Part shown: positions 7,969 to 15,798 of the stretch, one piece after another
Layout: each line of letters starts with the position of its first letter
How positions within the stretch are numbered: position 1 is the first letter of the stretch
Assembly: GCA_029077775.1 (NCBI GenBank)
Contig: JAQNCU010000004.1
Coordinates: forward strand, 1-28,086
From: Acidocella sp.
Lineage (GTDB): Bacteria > Pseudomonadota > Alphaproteobacteria > Acetobacterales > Acetobacteraceae
Length of the DNA stretch: 28,086 nucleotides
Direction: 5' to 3'
Notes under the pieces: model-generated
The model's input: the letters and a program-made list of their open reading frames with translations, nothing else
The model's database searches: none
What the model was told of the DNA's origin: nothing
Program-made: the position numbers and the translations under genes

Positions 7969-10136
7969 TAACGCCTCACCGGTACGCTTGTGATCATTTT
8001 GATCGGAACCGATCTTACAGCGGAAACGGCGGCGTTTGTTTCCGCTACGGCCGATTTTGCACCCAAAGCGCCGTCAAATCGCGACGTCGCTGGCGCGTCA
8101 TGTTCAACATTAAATTTCAGTGCCGCCGCTGGCGTTGACACCATCGATGCGCCGATTGGAACGACGTTCACGTTGTCCGCCCAGGCGCGTGCCCACACAG
8201 GTGCGGCATCCCACCGGATGCGGTTGATACCCATCATGAAGGCCAGCACATGCGTGCCCACCATGAGATCAAGCGCCTCATTTGGCTGTCCTTCCTGCCT
8301 GCGCTTCCAGCGGCCATTTCGCTCGCGCTCTTCCGCCACCAGCTGCTCAAACCAGGGATGCGGAGGGGCCGTGCCCGCCAAAACCGCCGGAAATGCCACC
8401 GACCAGGGCGCGTCATCGCCGAGAATAAGCTGGCCGTTCAGATCATCTTTGAACAGATTGGGATTGAAGACGCCAAGCGGCACTTCGCCGCGGGCCTGGG
8501 CGTAGCGGTCACCGCGCTGCGCGTTCGGAAACACTACCTGCAGACGTGGCGCCTGAAGCGTAGCAGCACCCTTCATCGGCATCACACTCCAGGCCGGACG
8601 GCCATCGATGCGCCCGTGCAGCTTGGTACCCTTGCGCGCCCTGATACGGCGCCAGGCTTCATATCCCTGCAGGGTAACGCCCGGTGCGCCGCCGGTGTCA
8701 AACCCGACCGCAACGGCGCGCATGCCAAGGCCGGGCTGGCCTTCAAGCGGCCACGCATGCTCTGTGGCGACCTTCAAGATATCATCCCAATCGGCAGCGC
8801 TTGTTCCCGGAGAGGCTTCAATTTTCCGGAAATCCACCACCACACTGCGACCGCCTTCACACCAACCGCGCGCCAGCAGCTCGAAACGATTACCCTGGAC
8901 GTCGATCATGACCGTTATGAAGCGAACGCCGTTCGCGGCAGACCCCAATTTCAGAGCGGGATCCGCCCGCTCGGCTATGACAGTGGCATCGATGGTCTCG
9001 GAGGTCTTCGCTTTCGCCAACGGCACACCCCATTGCTTCGAGAGAACCTCGCGGAGTGCTTTGCGGTCATTGTCGATTGCGAATTTGCGCTCGGCGCGTA
9101 CCCGGGCGACCGCCAGGCCGCCGACGCCGCCTAGAATGAACGGGCTCATCGCCCCTACAATCCAAAATCCGGCGGTATCGCGCGGAATCAAGCCCCCCGT
9201 GACCGTTCCATCCTCGTCGATCTGCTGACCGAGACCGACCCATTGACCCATCATGTTCATGCCATAACGCTGGCTATCCTCGATGAGGCAGCCGTTCACC
9301 GGACAAAGCAGCCGAGCCATGTCGCGGATCTCATCATCGGGTGCCGTATCGTCGTAATGGATTTCCATGACCCGCGTCGCAATCGGGTTTGGCGAGCTCC
9401 AGCAACCGCATTCCGGGCACGGCCAGTACCATTTGCGCTGATCGCTGTCGCGGTAGAGCTCCATGATCCCTGCACGCCAATCCTTGGCCTCGATGCCCTC
9501 AGCAAGATCAGGATGCGAGAGGCAAAGCAGTTTCGAACGGTTGCCAAATGTCTGCCGCCGGACATCGAGGAGCGGTTTGGCGTTTGGAACGCCTTTGCAG
9601 ATAGCGTCCCACTCATCGGCAAGGATGCGCGGTGCGGATTTCATCGTGAAATTACTCATGATCCCGGCGAGAAACTGCACTGACATCGGTCCAAAGCGCT
9701 TGAAAAAGAGACTGTTATCGCTCAACAGCACGCGAAGCTCGGCATGATCATTGACCAGGCGTGTGATATTTACCTTGGATTCCGTGGTCACCTGCGGTTC
9801 GCTGCCCGAATACCAGAGCATGTCCGCCGGATCGCTCAGCGCTGACGTAAACAGCCAGTTTCGTCCGATCTCGGTTTTTCCGCATTGCCCCGGCCCAACG
9901 ACCACCTCGGTTAAAAATTGTGCATCAGAGACCGCTTCCATCGGTGCGATGAGATATGGCGTTTGGTCATGGTTCCAGCGTCCCACATAACCGCCTCCCT
10001 CATTACTCAACCACCGATGCGCAGCCGCGTAATCGGCGACGTTGGTTGCCTCGGGTGGCAAAAACGCCTTGAGCGCCTCGGCAACCAACACGGAGCCGGA
10101 GGCAAAGGGGCTACCCGAAGAGAGTTGTTGGCTCAT
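7968..10136 (-). CDS. Terminase large subunit (lambda gpA family)
   Basis: 722 residues from ATG 10136, preferred over GTG 10148 because GAGG lies about 6 bases before the ATG and nothing suitable precedes the GTG. The ATPase domain has Walker A VVGPGQCGKTE (residues about 79-89) and Walker B ILADEWD (about 171-177, Asp174/Glu175). A Cys pair set CPEC...CPVNGC in the middle is usual for gpA. The C-terminal nuclease region carries acidic motifs FITVMIDVQGNRFE and AVGFDTGGAP. The enzyme translocates DNA into the prohead and cuts concatemers. It overlaps the small subunit gene by 26 bases. Confidence 0.92.
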   Translation of the reverse strand: MSQQLSSGSPFASGSVLVAEALKAFLPPEATNVADYAAAHRWLSNEGGGYVGRWNHDQTPYLIAPMEAVSDAQFLTEVVVGPGQCGKTEIGRNWLFTSALSDPADMLWYSGSEPQVTTESKVNITRLVNDHAELRVLLSDNSLFFKRFGPMSVQFLAGIMSNFTMKSAPRILADEWDAICKGVPNAKPLLDVRRQTFGNRSKLLCLSHPDLAEGIEAKDWRAGIMELYRDSDQRKWYWPCPECGCWSSPNPIATRVMEIHYDDTAPDDEIRDMARLLCPVNGCLIEDSQRYGMNMMGQWVGLGQQIDEDGTVTGGLIPRDTAGFWIVGAMSPFILGGVGGLAVARVRAERKFAIDNDRKALREVLSKQWGVPLAKAKTSETIDATVIAERADPALKLGSAANGVRFITVMIDVQGNRFELLARGWCEGGRSVVVDFRKIEASPGTSAADWDDILKVATEHAWPLEGQPGLGMRAVAVGFDTGGAPGVTLQGYEAWRRIRARKGTKLHGRIDGRPAWSVMPMKGAATLQAPRLQVVFPNAQRGDRYAQARGEVPLGVFNPNLFKDDLNGQLILGDDAPWSVAFPAVLAGTAPPHPWFEQLVAEERERNGRWKRRQEGQPNEALDLMVGTHVLAFMMGINRIRWDAAPVWARAWADNVNVVPIGASMVSTPAAALKFNVEHDAPATSRFDGALGAKSAVAETNAAVSAVRSVPIKMITSVPVRR

Positions 10137-10677
10137 CGCCGTCCTCACTCATCGCCAGTGCTGCGGCACTTTCACGAACGAACGCCGTGCGCGCGTCAGC
10201 AAATTCCCGTTCCAGCACCCGTTTGACCGCTTCCGGCAGGTTATGCGCTTTGCAGACGCGCTCCAGCGCGCTTTCCTGGAGCTGACCATACCGCCGGAAC
10301 GCGCGTTCCAGGGCGGTACGAACCTCATGTGTCGGCACAAGGAAGCGGCTTTCCTTAAGCTCCTCGCGTTCCGCCGCTCGCAGCTTTGCCGCCTTCAACT
10401 GGTCATCAAGCGAGATCTTGTTATCGCGATCATCTTTCCGGTAGATCGGAAGCATGAGCTGGGCGAGCGCCTCGTTGCGCTCGGCGTTACGCGCTTCCTC
10501 CAGCAGATGCTTTTCCTGTAGAAACGCGATAACGGCCTCACCGTCGAAGCGCCATTGCTTGCCCAACCCGCCGCGCTCGATGATCGGCAGATCGGGATAA
10601 TCAAGCGTCAGCTTGCTCGCCGTCGGCAAGGAACACCCCAAAAGCTGCGCGAGCTCACTGAGATTAACCTCTGTCAC
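10111..10677 (-). CDS. Terminase small subunit (lambda gpNu1-like)
   Basis: 188 residues. The N-terminal 60 form a winged helix-turn-helix: VNLSELAQLLGCSLPTASKLTLDYPDLPIIERGGLGKQWRFDGEAVIAFL, the same layout as gpNu1, which binds the cos region. The middle is a long charged helical segment (residues about 60-110, LLEEARNAERNEALAQ..DDQLKAAKLRAAEREELKE), and the C-terminal part (EVRTALERAFRRYGQLQ, LPEAVKRVLEREFADAR) probably contacts the large subunit. It is the first of the lambda-type head genes and overlaps the large subunit. Confidence 0.85.
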   Translation of the reverse strand: MTEVNLSELAQLLGCSLPTASKLTLDYPDLPIIERGGLGKQWRFDGEAVIAFLQEKHLLEEARNAERNEALAQLMLPIYRKDDRDNKISLDDQLKAAKLRAAEREELKESRFLVPTHEVRTALERAFRRYGQLQESALERVCKAHNLPEAVKRVLEREFADARTAFVRESAAALAMSEDGDEPTTLFG

Positions 10678-10729
10678 GCCTTAAAATTCCAACAAAAACA
10701 TGTTTTTAAGGATATAAAAACGCGGGTGC

Positions 10730-10754
10730 AACCGGGGTTTGAATTACCCCGGTT
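10730..10754. other. 9-bp perfect inverted repeat upstream of terminase genes
   Basis: AACCGGGGT (10730-10738) and ACCCCGGTT (10746-10754) flank a 7-base AT-rich spacer. It lies in the about 100-base gap between the gpZ-like gene and the terminase small subunit. There is no T-tract on either side, so it is not an ordinary terminator. In lambda the cos site lies just upstream of Nu1, so a role in cos is possible but unproven. Confidence 0.5.
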
Positions 10755-10780
10755 TACGCCTATGGGCCAGAGGGACCCGT

Positions 10781-11530
10781 TCACTTTTTCACAAACTCGG
10801 TCAAAGCAGCATCCAACTGCGCCGGGAAAACACTCTCCGCATGACCCAACGCAAGCGCATTGAAATCAAATCGCTTGCTGTAGTGCGGCGGCCTGGTGAA
10901 CACCATAACCGGAGCAACCTTGCCACGGCTCACAACCTCATAGATTCCCAGCGGTTTACCGGTCAAATTACTCTTTGCGACGAAAAACTTGGGCCGCCGC
11001 TTGGGATGTTTTTGCCGTAGCCACTTCGCATCGGCCTTGGCTGAGCGGTTCGCCAAAAATCCGGTCTCGGAAAAGGACCGCAACGCCGAAAGGACCTGCA
11101 CGATCTGCTGAGGCGATTGATTGCCATAGGCATCCTTTTGCGCGGCTTTGCCCGGCACCGCGAACATCCCGGGTGGCAGGATGCCATGGGTGCGCAGTTC
11201 TTTCTCGAACCGCTTGGTACGCCGGTCAGTGCCGTCGATCTCCGGACCCAGGAAGTATTCGGCTGGCGTGCCCCTAAACTCCCTCAGAAGCACCGCTGCG
11301 GCCATCGTCTGCTTTGTGGCAGGCTGAGCCCGGGCGGCCTTCAAGGCGAAGGGCGTGGGCCGGTCAAAAACCCGCTGCATGTCTTTTTTGATCAGATCAC
11401 GGGCCAGCACGGCCGAGCGGGTCAGCGCCACGACGCAGGCAAACGGCAGCGTCTCACGAAAATCCTTCTTCAGATCATTTGCCAGCGCATCGACCGCTGG
11501 CTTGAAAGACGTGAATACGACCACAGACAT
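10781..11530 (-). CDS. Phage structural protein, possibly gpZ-like minor tail protein
   Basis: 249 residues from ATG 11530. The longer open frame starting at 11632 would read through a terminator, so I reject that start. The N-terminal part (DLKKDFRETLPFACVVALTRSAVLARDLIKKDMQRVFDRPTPFALKA) and the C-terminal part (GIYEVVSRGKVAPVMVFTRPPHY..FDFNALALGHAES) follow the layout of lambda gpZ: a helical ALNR-like region followed by a basic segment, then WHV..V..Y and a closing helix. gpZ helps complete the tail tip for DNA entry. Similarity is weak and by eye. Unusually for a tail gene, it precedes the terminase. Middle motifs such as GPEIDGTDRRTKRFEKEL and GMFAVPGKAAQKDAYGN look family-specific, so the gene is real even if its role is uncertain. 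Confidence 0.5.
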   Translation of the reverse strand: MSVVVFTSFKPAVDALANDLKKDFRETLPFACVVALTRSAVLARDLIKKDMQRVFDRPTPFALKAARAQPATKQTMAAAVLLREFRGTPAEYFLGPEIDGTDRRTKRFEKELRTHGILPPGMFAVPGKAAQKDAYGNQSPQQIVQVLSALRSFSETGFLANRSAKADAKWLRQKHPKRRPKFFVAKSNLTGKPLGIYEVVSRGKVAPVMVFTRPPHYSKRFDFNALALGHAESVFPAQLDAALTEFVKK

Positions 11531-11536
11531 CCCCAA

Positions 11537-11570
11537 ACGAAAAACCCGCCGAGCTTTCGCTGGCGGGTTT
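11537..11570 (-). terminator. Strong hairpin terminator between early and late genes
   Basis: AAACCCGCC (11542-11550) pairs with GGCGGGTTT (11562-11570); an inner AGC/GCT extends the stem to about 12 bp with one bulge and a TTTC loop. On the minus strand the stem is followed by TTTTTCG. It also reads GGGTTTGTT on the plus strand, so it may act both ways. It separates the HTH protein gene from the late operon, the position of lambda tR'. Confidence 0.8.
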
Positions 11571-11613
11571 GTTAAGGTTACCGATTTACAATTCGGAACC
11601 ACTAAAAAAATAT

Positions 11614-12090
11614 CTAGATTCGTTTGGACCACATGTCCAGACCTTTTTTAATTATTTTTATAGCTTCATTGTGCCGCCTTTGAACCCATCGATGATCAAC
11701 GTTCATCGCGACACTCAATTTACGCCAAGACCAGATTTCCCGATCGGAAATCGGATGAACCAGCGATCGGGCATGAACGATGCGCCTTAGCGCGAGTTCA
11801 CTCTCCGGGATGATCAAAATCCAGCCGTAAGCCTCCTCCATCAGCGAAATATCCGTCGACGATGGCGGTGCCGGACGCAACATAGGCGATTCTGACCAGG
11901 AAAAGGCCTCCCAGACAGTTCTGACCACATCGTGCTGCCTCTGTGCCAGATTAGGCCTGTAGCCCGTCTCACGCAGCGCTATGAGCGTTTTTCCCGCATG
12001 TTCTAAACGCTCGATAATGATTTGCTCGGGATTTTTGGCCTTGTTCACAGGTTCTAAAACGTTCACAGGTCGTTCACAGGTTCTGTTCAC
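11614..12090 (-). CDS. Phage HTH protein (DUF6362-like), candidate late-gene regulator
   Basis: 158 residues if begun at GTG 12090; the first 17 codons are made of the repeat GTTCACAGG read in reverse, so a later GTG (12066 or 12045) may be the true start. The C-terminal half, ISLMEEAYGWILIIPESELALRRIVHARSLVHPISDREIWSWRKLSVAMNVDHRWVQRRHNEAIKII, ends in a sigma-region-4-like helix-turn-helix (about 118-150) typical of small phage proteins encoded between the replication and packaging genes. I recognise the type but not an assigned function. Its position, last gene before a strong terminator and then the late operon, is that of the lambda Q antiterminator, so late-gene activation is a reasonable guess. 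A run of seven T follows its stop codon. Confidence 0.65.
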   Translation of the reverse strand: MNRTCERPVNVLEPVNKAKNPEQIIIERLEHAGKTLIALRETGYRPNLAQRQHDVVRTVWEAFSWSESPMLRPAPPSSTDISLMEEAYGWILIIPESELALRRIVHARSLVHPISDREIWSWRKLSVAMNVDHRWVQRRHNEAIKIIKKGLDMWSKRI

Positions 12091-12094
12091 AGCT

Positions 12095-12126
12095 ATTACC
12101 TTTATATATCAATATATTATATAAAC
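12095..12126. other. AT-rich segment, candidate DNA unwinding element
   Basis: About 30 bases composed almost wholly of A and T (ATTACCTTTATATATCAATA and following) between the two iteron clusters. A melting region beside iterons is expected at an origin. It could also contain promoter -10 boxes for the leftward HTH gene. Confidence 0.45.
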
Positions 12127-12161
12127 CTGTGAAGGCTGTGAACGTTTTTATGGTTTTATAC

Positions 12162-12177
12162 ATGTGCGCGCGCACAT
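12162..12177. repeat. 16-bp perfect palindrome, alternating purine-pyrimidine
   Basis: ATGTGCGCGCGCACAT is identical to its reverse complement and is wholly alternating purine-pyrimidine; with the preceding TATAC the alternation extends to about 21 bases. Such tracts favour cruciform or Z-DNA. It lies within the iteron array. It may be a binding site for a dimeric regulator or a structural part of the origin. Confidence 0.6.
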
Positions 12178-12314
12178 CTGCATCTGTCTTTTTTCATTCA
12201 CAGCGTTCACAGCCGCCGTGAACAAGGCTTTTTACCTTCACAGGTACGTTCACAGGTCGTTCACAGGTATAGTTTACGTTCACAGGTCAGAATTTAACCA
12301 TATTTGATTAAATT

Positions 12315-14087
12315 TTAATCAGGTGCCGGATCAATTTCGGAAAGATCATTGATGGCATCATAAGAAATCCAAGCCGACCTTCCCGGGGGCATATCACCCA
12401 CGCGAATATTTATCTTACTGCGGCCCGATAACGGTAACCTCATCAGCTCAAAAAGCCATCGATCTCCCGAATATCGCGTGTCCAAAAAAACCTTTCTCAG
12501 AGGTTCAACGCGGGGGTTAATCCATATGCCATTGCCCGGCCCGAGGCGAGGCACTGGACGATGCGGAGGATGTAACTCCGTCACATCGCCCGCCCGCACC
12601 ACACGCAGCCCCCAGCGGCCTAGAATACGGCAGGCTTGATCACGCTGCGCGCGCAGATCTGAATCTGACGATAATGCGCGCCGAATCAGTCCCGCGATGC
12701 TCTCCTGATCTGTACTTCGCTCTATGCTGACCTGCCGAGATAGCAGCATAGCCAGAACTCGCGCTGGCGCGTCATCGGCAGCCATTTCATCAGCACCGCG
12801 TATGAACGGATCGATGTATTTGATCATTTCGTTCGCGGCTATTTCATCAGGCACGCCGTCCTGCGTCAGAACCCAATGCCCGGCCAGGATTGCCCCCAGC
12901 TGGTCCATTTCACGCGCCACACACCCATTACGGCCCAAAGACGCTCTGAATTTTGGTAATGCTGCATTAAACCGGTCAAAACCGTGCAACGCGCGGGCAA
13001 ACAGCCCGGGTGCGTCGGCTTTAGCCCGCGCAATGGCATTTGCCATGAGAACGCGGTTATCTGCGCCAGCCGCCGGGCTTAGCAATTCAATGAGCGAGAA
13101 GCGCGATCGGTGCTGCGGCTCCATCGCAGGCGGGCTGATCGACGCCATCACCACGCTGCCCACCATTTCGATAACGCGCACACCGCCATCAGCAGTTCCA
13201 CGGTGGCCCTTGGTACCAGACCCCGACGAGGATGATAGCACCACGTCAAGGAGGAGCTGCGCACCACTTCCATCCTCGCGCTCTGAGGTTTCATCGAGGA
13301 AGCTGGGTAACGCCCGGCCGGCAACAGCACCTTCTACTCCCGCTTTGGTCGTATCCGTCGAATAATGGCTCAACGGCACCATAGCATGCAATAGATCAAG
13401 CAGATTACTTTTTCCGGCGTTCGAAGCGCCGGTGATGAACCCGTTCGCCCGCCAGCTTGTTGCACCGCCATAATACGCCTGGCCGACCAGCCCAATGGCG
13501 ATAATATCCGCGCCATCATCCCGCAGAGACCATAAATTTCGAATATCGCTCTGCAAAGCACTGGCAACCTCACGCCCGGCCACCCTTTGAGATGGGTATG
13601 TTTCGCGCGCAGCGGCCGCAAAAATCTGGCCCGCCAACTTTATGCCCGCCGGATACTTCTCGCCCGCGGTAAATAATACATCGCCACAATGGGCAATTAT
13701 ATTGCCATTCTCTCCAGGCCAGACACCAGGGCGGCGGGTGACAATATGCTCGCCGTAGATACCGCAGGCGCCGCACGCCCGCATGAGATATTCGCCAACC
13801 TTTGCAGCCGAATAGCCGCTCGGGTTGCCCTCTTTGTCGAAAGATTGAAAATTTGCAACCAGCCAATCGATATTGCCGCAAAAAAGCCCGGAAATCTCTG
13901 GCCGTGACCCAAGTTGCCGCGCATTGAGCGATCGACGCTCACCGTAAATGTTCAAGAAGAAGAACTTGCCATCCAAGTGACCTAAGGCAGTCACTGGACA
14001 TGGCGCGTTATCAGATTCAGGCGGCGGCGAAGTGTTGTTGCGCTTTTCACGGCGTTTAGCGGCGTTCAGAGGTATTGGATCAGGCAT
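12315..14087 (-). CDS. Phage replication P-loop ATPase/helicase-like protein
   Basis: 590 residues. Walker A GASNAGKS lies at about 220-227 and Walker B PSFLDETSE at about 261-269, followed by a conserved block GAQLLLDVVLSSSSGSGTKGHRG and a sensor-like segment VGSVVMASISPP. This is the layout of SF3/DUF927-like phage helicases; the block of about 200 residues before the P-loop has no clear primase motif that I can see. The C-terminal part (about 470-590, RRALSSDSDLRAQRDQACRILGRWGLRVV) may bind DNA. It is the last gene of the early operon, lies immediately before the iteron array, and shares one base with the preceding gene (TAATG). It is probably the origin helicase acting at those repeats (inference). 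Confidence 0.72.
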   Translation of the reverse strand: MPDPIPLNAAKRREKRNNTSPPPESDNAPCPVTALGHLDGKFFFLNIYGERRSLNARQLGSRPEISGLFCGNIDWLVANFQSFDKEGNPSGYSAAKVGEYLMRACGACGIYGEHIVTRRPGVWPGENGNIIAHCGDVLFTAGEKYPAGIKLAGQIFAAAARETYPSQRVAGREVASALQSDIRNLWSLRDDGADIIAIGLVGQAYYGGATSWRANGFITGASNAGKSNLLDLLHAMVPLSHYSTDTTKAGVEGAVAGRALPSFLDETSEREDGSGAQLLLDVVLSSSSGSGTKGHRGTADGGVRVIEMVGSVVMASISPPAMEPQHRSRFSLIELLSPAAGADNRVLMANAIARAKADAPGLFARALHGFDRFNAALPKFRASLGRNGCVAREMDQLGAILAGHWVLTQDGVPDEIAANEMIKYIDPFIRGADEMAADDAPARVLAMLLSRQVSIERSTDQESIAGLIRRALSSDSDLRAQRDQACRILGRWGLRVVRAGDVTELHPPHRPVPRLGPGNGIWINPRVEPLRKVFLDTRYSGDRWLFELMRLPLSGRSKINIRVGDMPPGRSAWISYDAINDLSEIDPAPD

Positions 14088-14755
14088 TATTGAGCCACCA
14101 GCACAGCAGGACCTTCGAAGGCACGTTTTAAAGATCGATTAAGCTGATCACCATGTTTGACATCGTCCGCCACGATTCCACCCTCGCATCGTCGCAACCA
14201 ATCGAGATTGTCTTCATCCCGGCCAACCATGACAACACCGTCGTACAAACCGAACCACCACGACCGGATATCACGGAAAACTCTCACTTTTTTGCCATCC
14301 AGAAGCTCGGGATCCACCGGGTATCCAAGAACCGGCGATAATCCCACCATCGGCCCGTAGCATCGCTTCAAATCTGGCGAAAAAGCTACCAGATCGATAA
14401 TCTCCGGTCCCATGAAAATCTCAAATATCGCATGAAGCACCGCATCTGTCTCACATCGGAATTTCCAGGCGCGATGCACGATCGATGAGGGATTGGTGAG
14501 CATTATGCTTGAGAAACCAGTTTTGACGGGAAGCACCCAACACCAGCTGCGTTTTGTCGCCATGTCCGGACGCGGATGAATATCCCAGTCATGCCCATCA
14601 TCACTGGCCGTTACTACGATCCGCGCGGGAACGGCAAGCAAGGTAAATATTTCACATTTTGGGATATAAAACCGGTCCCACGGAAATATCGCAGCATCGA
14701 CGGCGTCCGCAAATTGCCCTCGCATCCAGCCAAAGAGATCATGAAAATCCCTCAC
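14087..14755 (-). CDS. Hypothetical phage protein of the replication operon
   Basis: 222 residues; GTG at 14755 overlaps the previous stop by 4 bases (GTGA). I do not recognise a family. Visible features are an N-terminal RDFHDLFGWMRGQFADAV, a central VLPVKTGFSSIMLTNPSSIVHRAWKF strand region, FEIFMGPEIIDLVAFSPDLKRCYGPM, and GKKVRVFRDIRSWWFGLYDGVVMV followed by an acidic EDNLDWLRRCEGGIVADDVKHG segment. The alternating hydrophobic strands and acidic turns recall toprim-like folds but the invariant toprim residues cannot be placed with confidence. Coupling with the ATPase gene suggests a role in replication. Confidence 0.6.
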   Translation of the reverse strand: MRDFHDLFGWMRGQFADAVDAAIFPWDRFYIPKCEIFTLLAVPARIVVTASDDGHDWDIHPRPDMATKRSWCWVLPVKTGFSSIMLTNPSSIVHRAWKFRCETDAVLHAIFEIFMGPEIIDLVAFSPDLKRCYGPMVGLSPVLGYPVDPELLDGKKVRVFRDIRSWWFGLYDGVVMVGRDEDNLDWLRRCEGGIVADDVKHGDQLNRSLKRAFEGPAVLVAQ

Positions 14756-15798
14756 CTACGGGCACCCGAAGGCTGGCGAATCTCGAAACTGGGCAAACCC
14801 AAAGCTAACCGCTTTGCGTTGACCTTCTCGATGTCCAGCTTCTCCGACTGCGTAACTAAACCACGCTGACCCGCCCAGTCACGCGCCTGAGACGCATCCA
14901 CGAGAAGCGCTTTGGACGGTTGCTCCACTTTTGGCACATGAGGTGGGGATGGCTGAAGGAGCTTTGCAATAAGGCCGCGTTTGGCCATTATTGCGTGCTG
15001 CACTCTAACCGAATCGACGCTTTTTATAGGACCAGCACCCGGAATGCAATTAAGTGTTTTCCAAATTGCATCCCACCGTTCGCCCACGTTGCGCATTTGA
15101 GCCAACTTGATCTTACGATCATCCGTCCAGATGACGCCAGGAAAAATCAACGGCGAAACAACGCTTTTGAGCGCATCATTTATAACCGCTGGTTTGCTTG
15201 ATGACGTGACAAATGCGGGTAACGACCCTGATTTTTCTTGAGATGATTTAAGCTTTATATATTCAGCGATTTGCTTTCTGAGCTTATCAAATCTCAGCTT
15301 TACAGCATGTACGGTTGAAATGAAATTATCTTTCATTTTATTAATCTCTGCCCATATCTCAAGATTGGTCCGGCCTTCCGATTTCATCGTGTAACAGGCC
15401 AACAATCGCTCATATGTCCATGGCGAATGGGATGAAATTTTAAAAAAGTCTGCCGGCGGCATTACTATTGTCTGACTGCTTTTAAGGATACCATCCTCAG
15501 CCTTCACCCATGGCGTCACGGGGGCAGCCTCGGGCTTAACATCCAAAATAACCTCGACCGGCGCGCCTTCATTATCATCATCGTAAGGCTTGGCTTGACC
15601 TTCGGCGGCTGGCGGCGGTTTATTTTTGGCATCAGGTGCGGACATCATCAATTTATCTGCATCGGCCAATGGCGCAGGCGGCGAATAAACTGCGGGTTTT
15701 TGAGCCGGACTTGAGATTGCAGCGTCAACCAAGCCTCGCAGAACACCCAGCAATTCAGACGATGCGTCAATCCTGACCGTAATATTGATGTCGATCAC
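14752..15798 (-). CDS. Phage protein with two Myb/SANT-like DNA-binding segments
   Basis: 348 residues, GTG start overlapping the GcrA-like stop by 4 bases. Layout: a short beta/helix start (MIDINITVRIDASSELLGVL), a Pro/Ala-rich acidic linker (about 30-100), a first tryptophan-led helical repeat (SPWTYERLLACYTMKSEGRTNLEIWAEIN, about 125-175), a second (IWTDDRKIKLAQMRNVGERWDAIWKTLN, about 223-275), and a C-terminal tail DASQARDWAGQRGL..EKVNAKRLALGLPSFEI common in phage proteins of this group. The WT[YD]xx start of each repeat resembles the GcrA/SANT helix-turn-helix, so the protein probably binds DNA at two sites. Partner role with the adjacent GcrA-like protein is an inference. Confidence 0.6.
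   Translation of the reverse strand: MIDINITVRIDASSELLGVLRGLVDAAISSPAQKPAVYSPPAPLADADKLMMSAPDAKNKPPPAAEGQAKPYDDDNEGAPVEVILDVKPEAAPVTPWVKAEDGILKSSQTIVMPPADFFKISSHSPWTYERLLACYTMKSEGRTNLEIWAEINKMKDNFISTVHAVKLRFDKLRKQIAEYIKLKSSQEKSGSLPAFVTSSSKPAVINDALKSVVSPLIFPGVIWTDDRKIKLAQMRNVGERWDAIWKTLNCIPGAGPIKSVDSVRVQHAIMAKRGLIAKLLQPSPPHVPKVEQPSKALLVDASQARDWAGQRGLVTQSEKLDIEKVNAKRLALGLPSFEIRQPSGARR

Larger units (their letters stand above)
12043..12286. repeat. Iteron array (GTTCACAGG), candidate phage replication origin
   Basis: Direct copies of GTTCACAGG start at 12043, 12061, 12072, 12248, 12259 and 12278. GTTCACAGC occurs at 12085 and 12205, and variants occur at 12196 (ATTCACAGC) and 12236 (CTTCACAGG). 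Inverted copies are at 12126-12134 and 12135-12143. Several are 11-12 bases apart, i.e. on one face of the helix. Two direct clusters flank an AT-rich stretch (12095-12126) and a 16-bp palindrome. Directly repeated 9-mers next to a replication ATPase gene and an AT-rich region are the usual layout of iteron origins. The core GTGAAC is shared, as far as I recall, with the type I iterons bound by phage P4 alpha protein. Confidence 0.75.

Noticed and set aside
8250..9134. 294-residue rightward ORF opposite the terminase
   Set aside because: Antisense of a confidently identified terminase gene; no motifs.
12043..12286. CRISPR array
   Set aside because: Repeat units are only 9 bases, spacing is 2-10 bases or irregular, and there are inverted copies and no cas genes.
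14087..14755. Toprim/primase assignment for the 222-residue protein
   Set aside because: Acidic turns look suggestive but the conserved Glu and DxD motifs cannot be placed with confidence.
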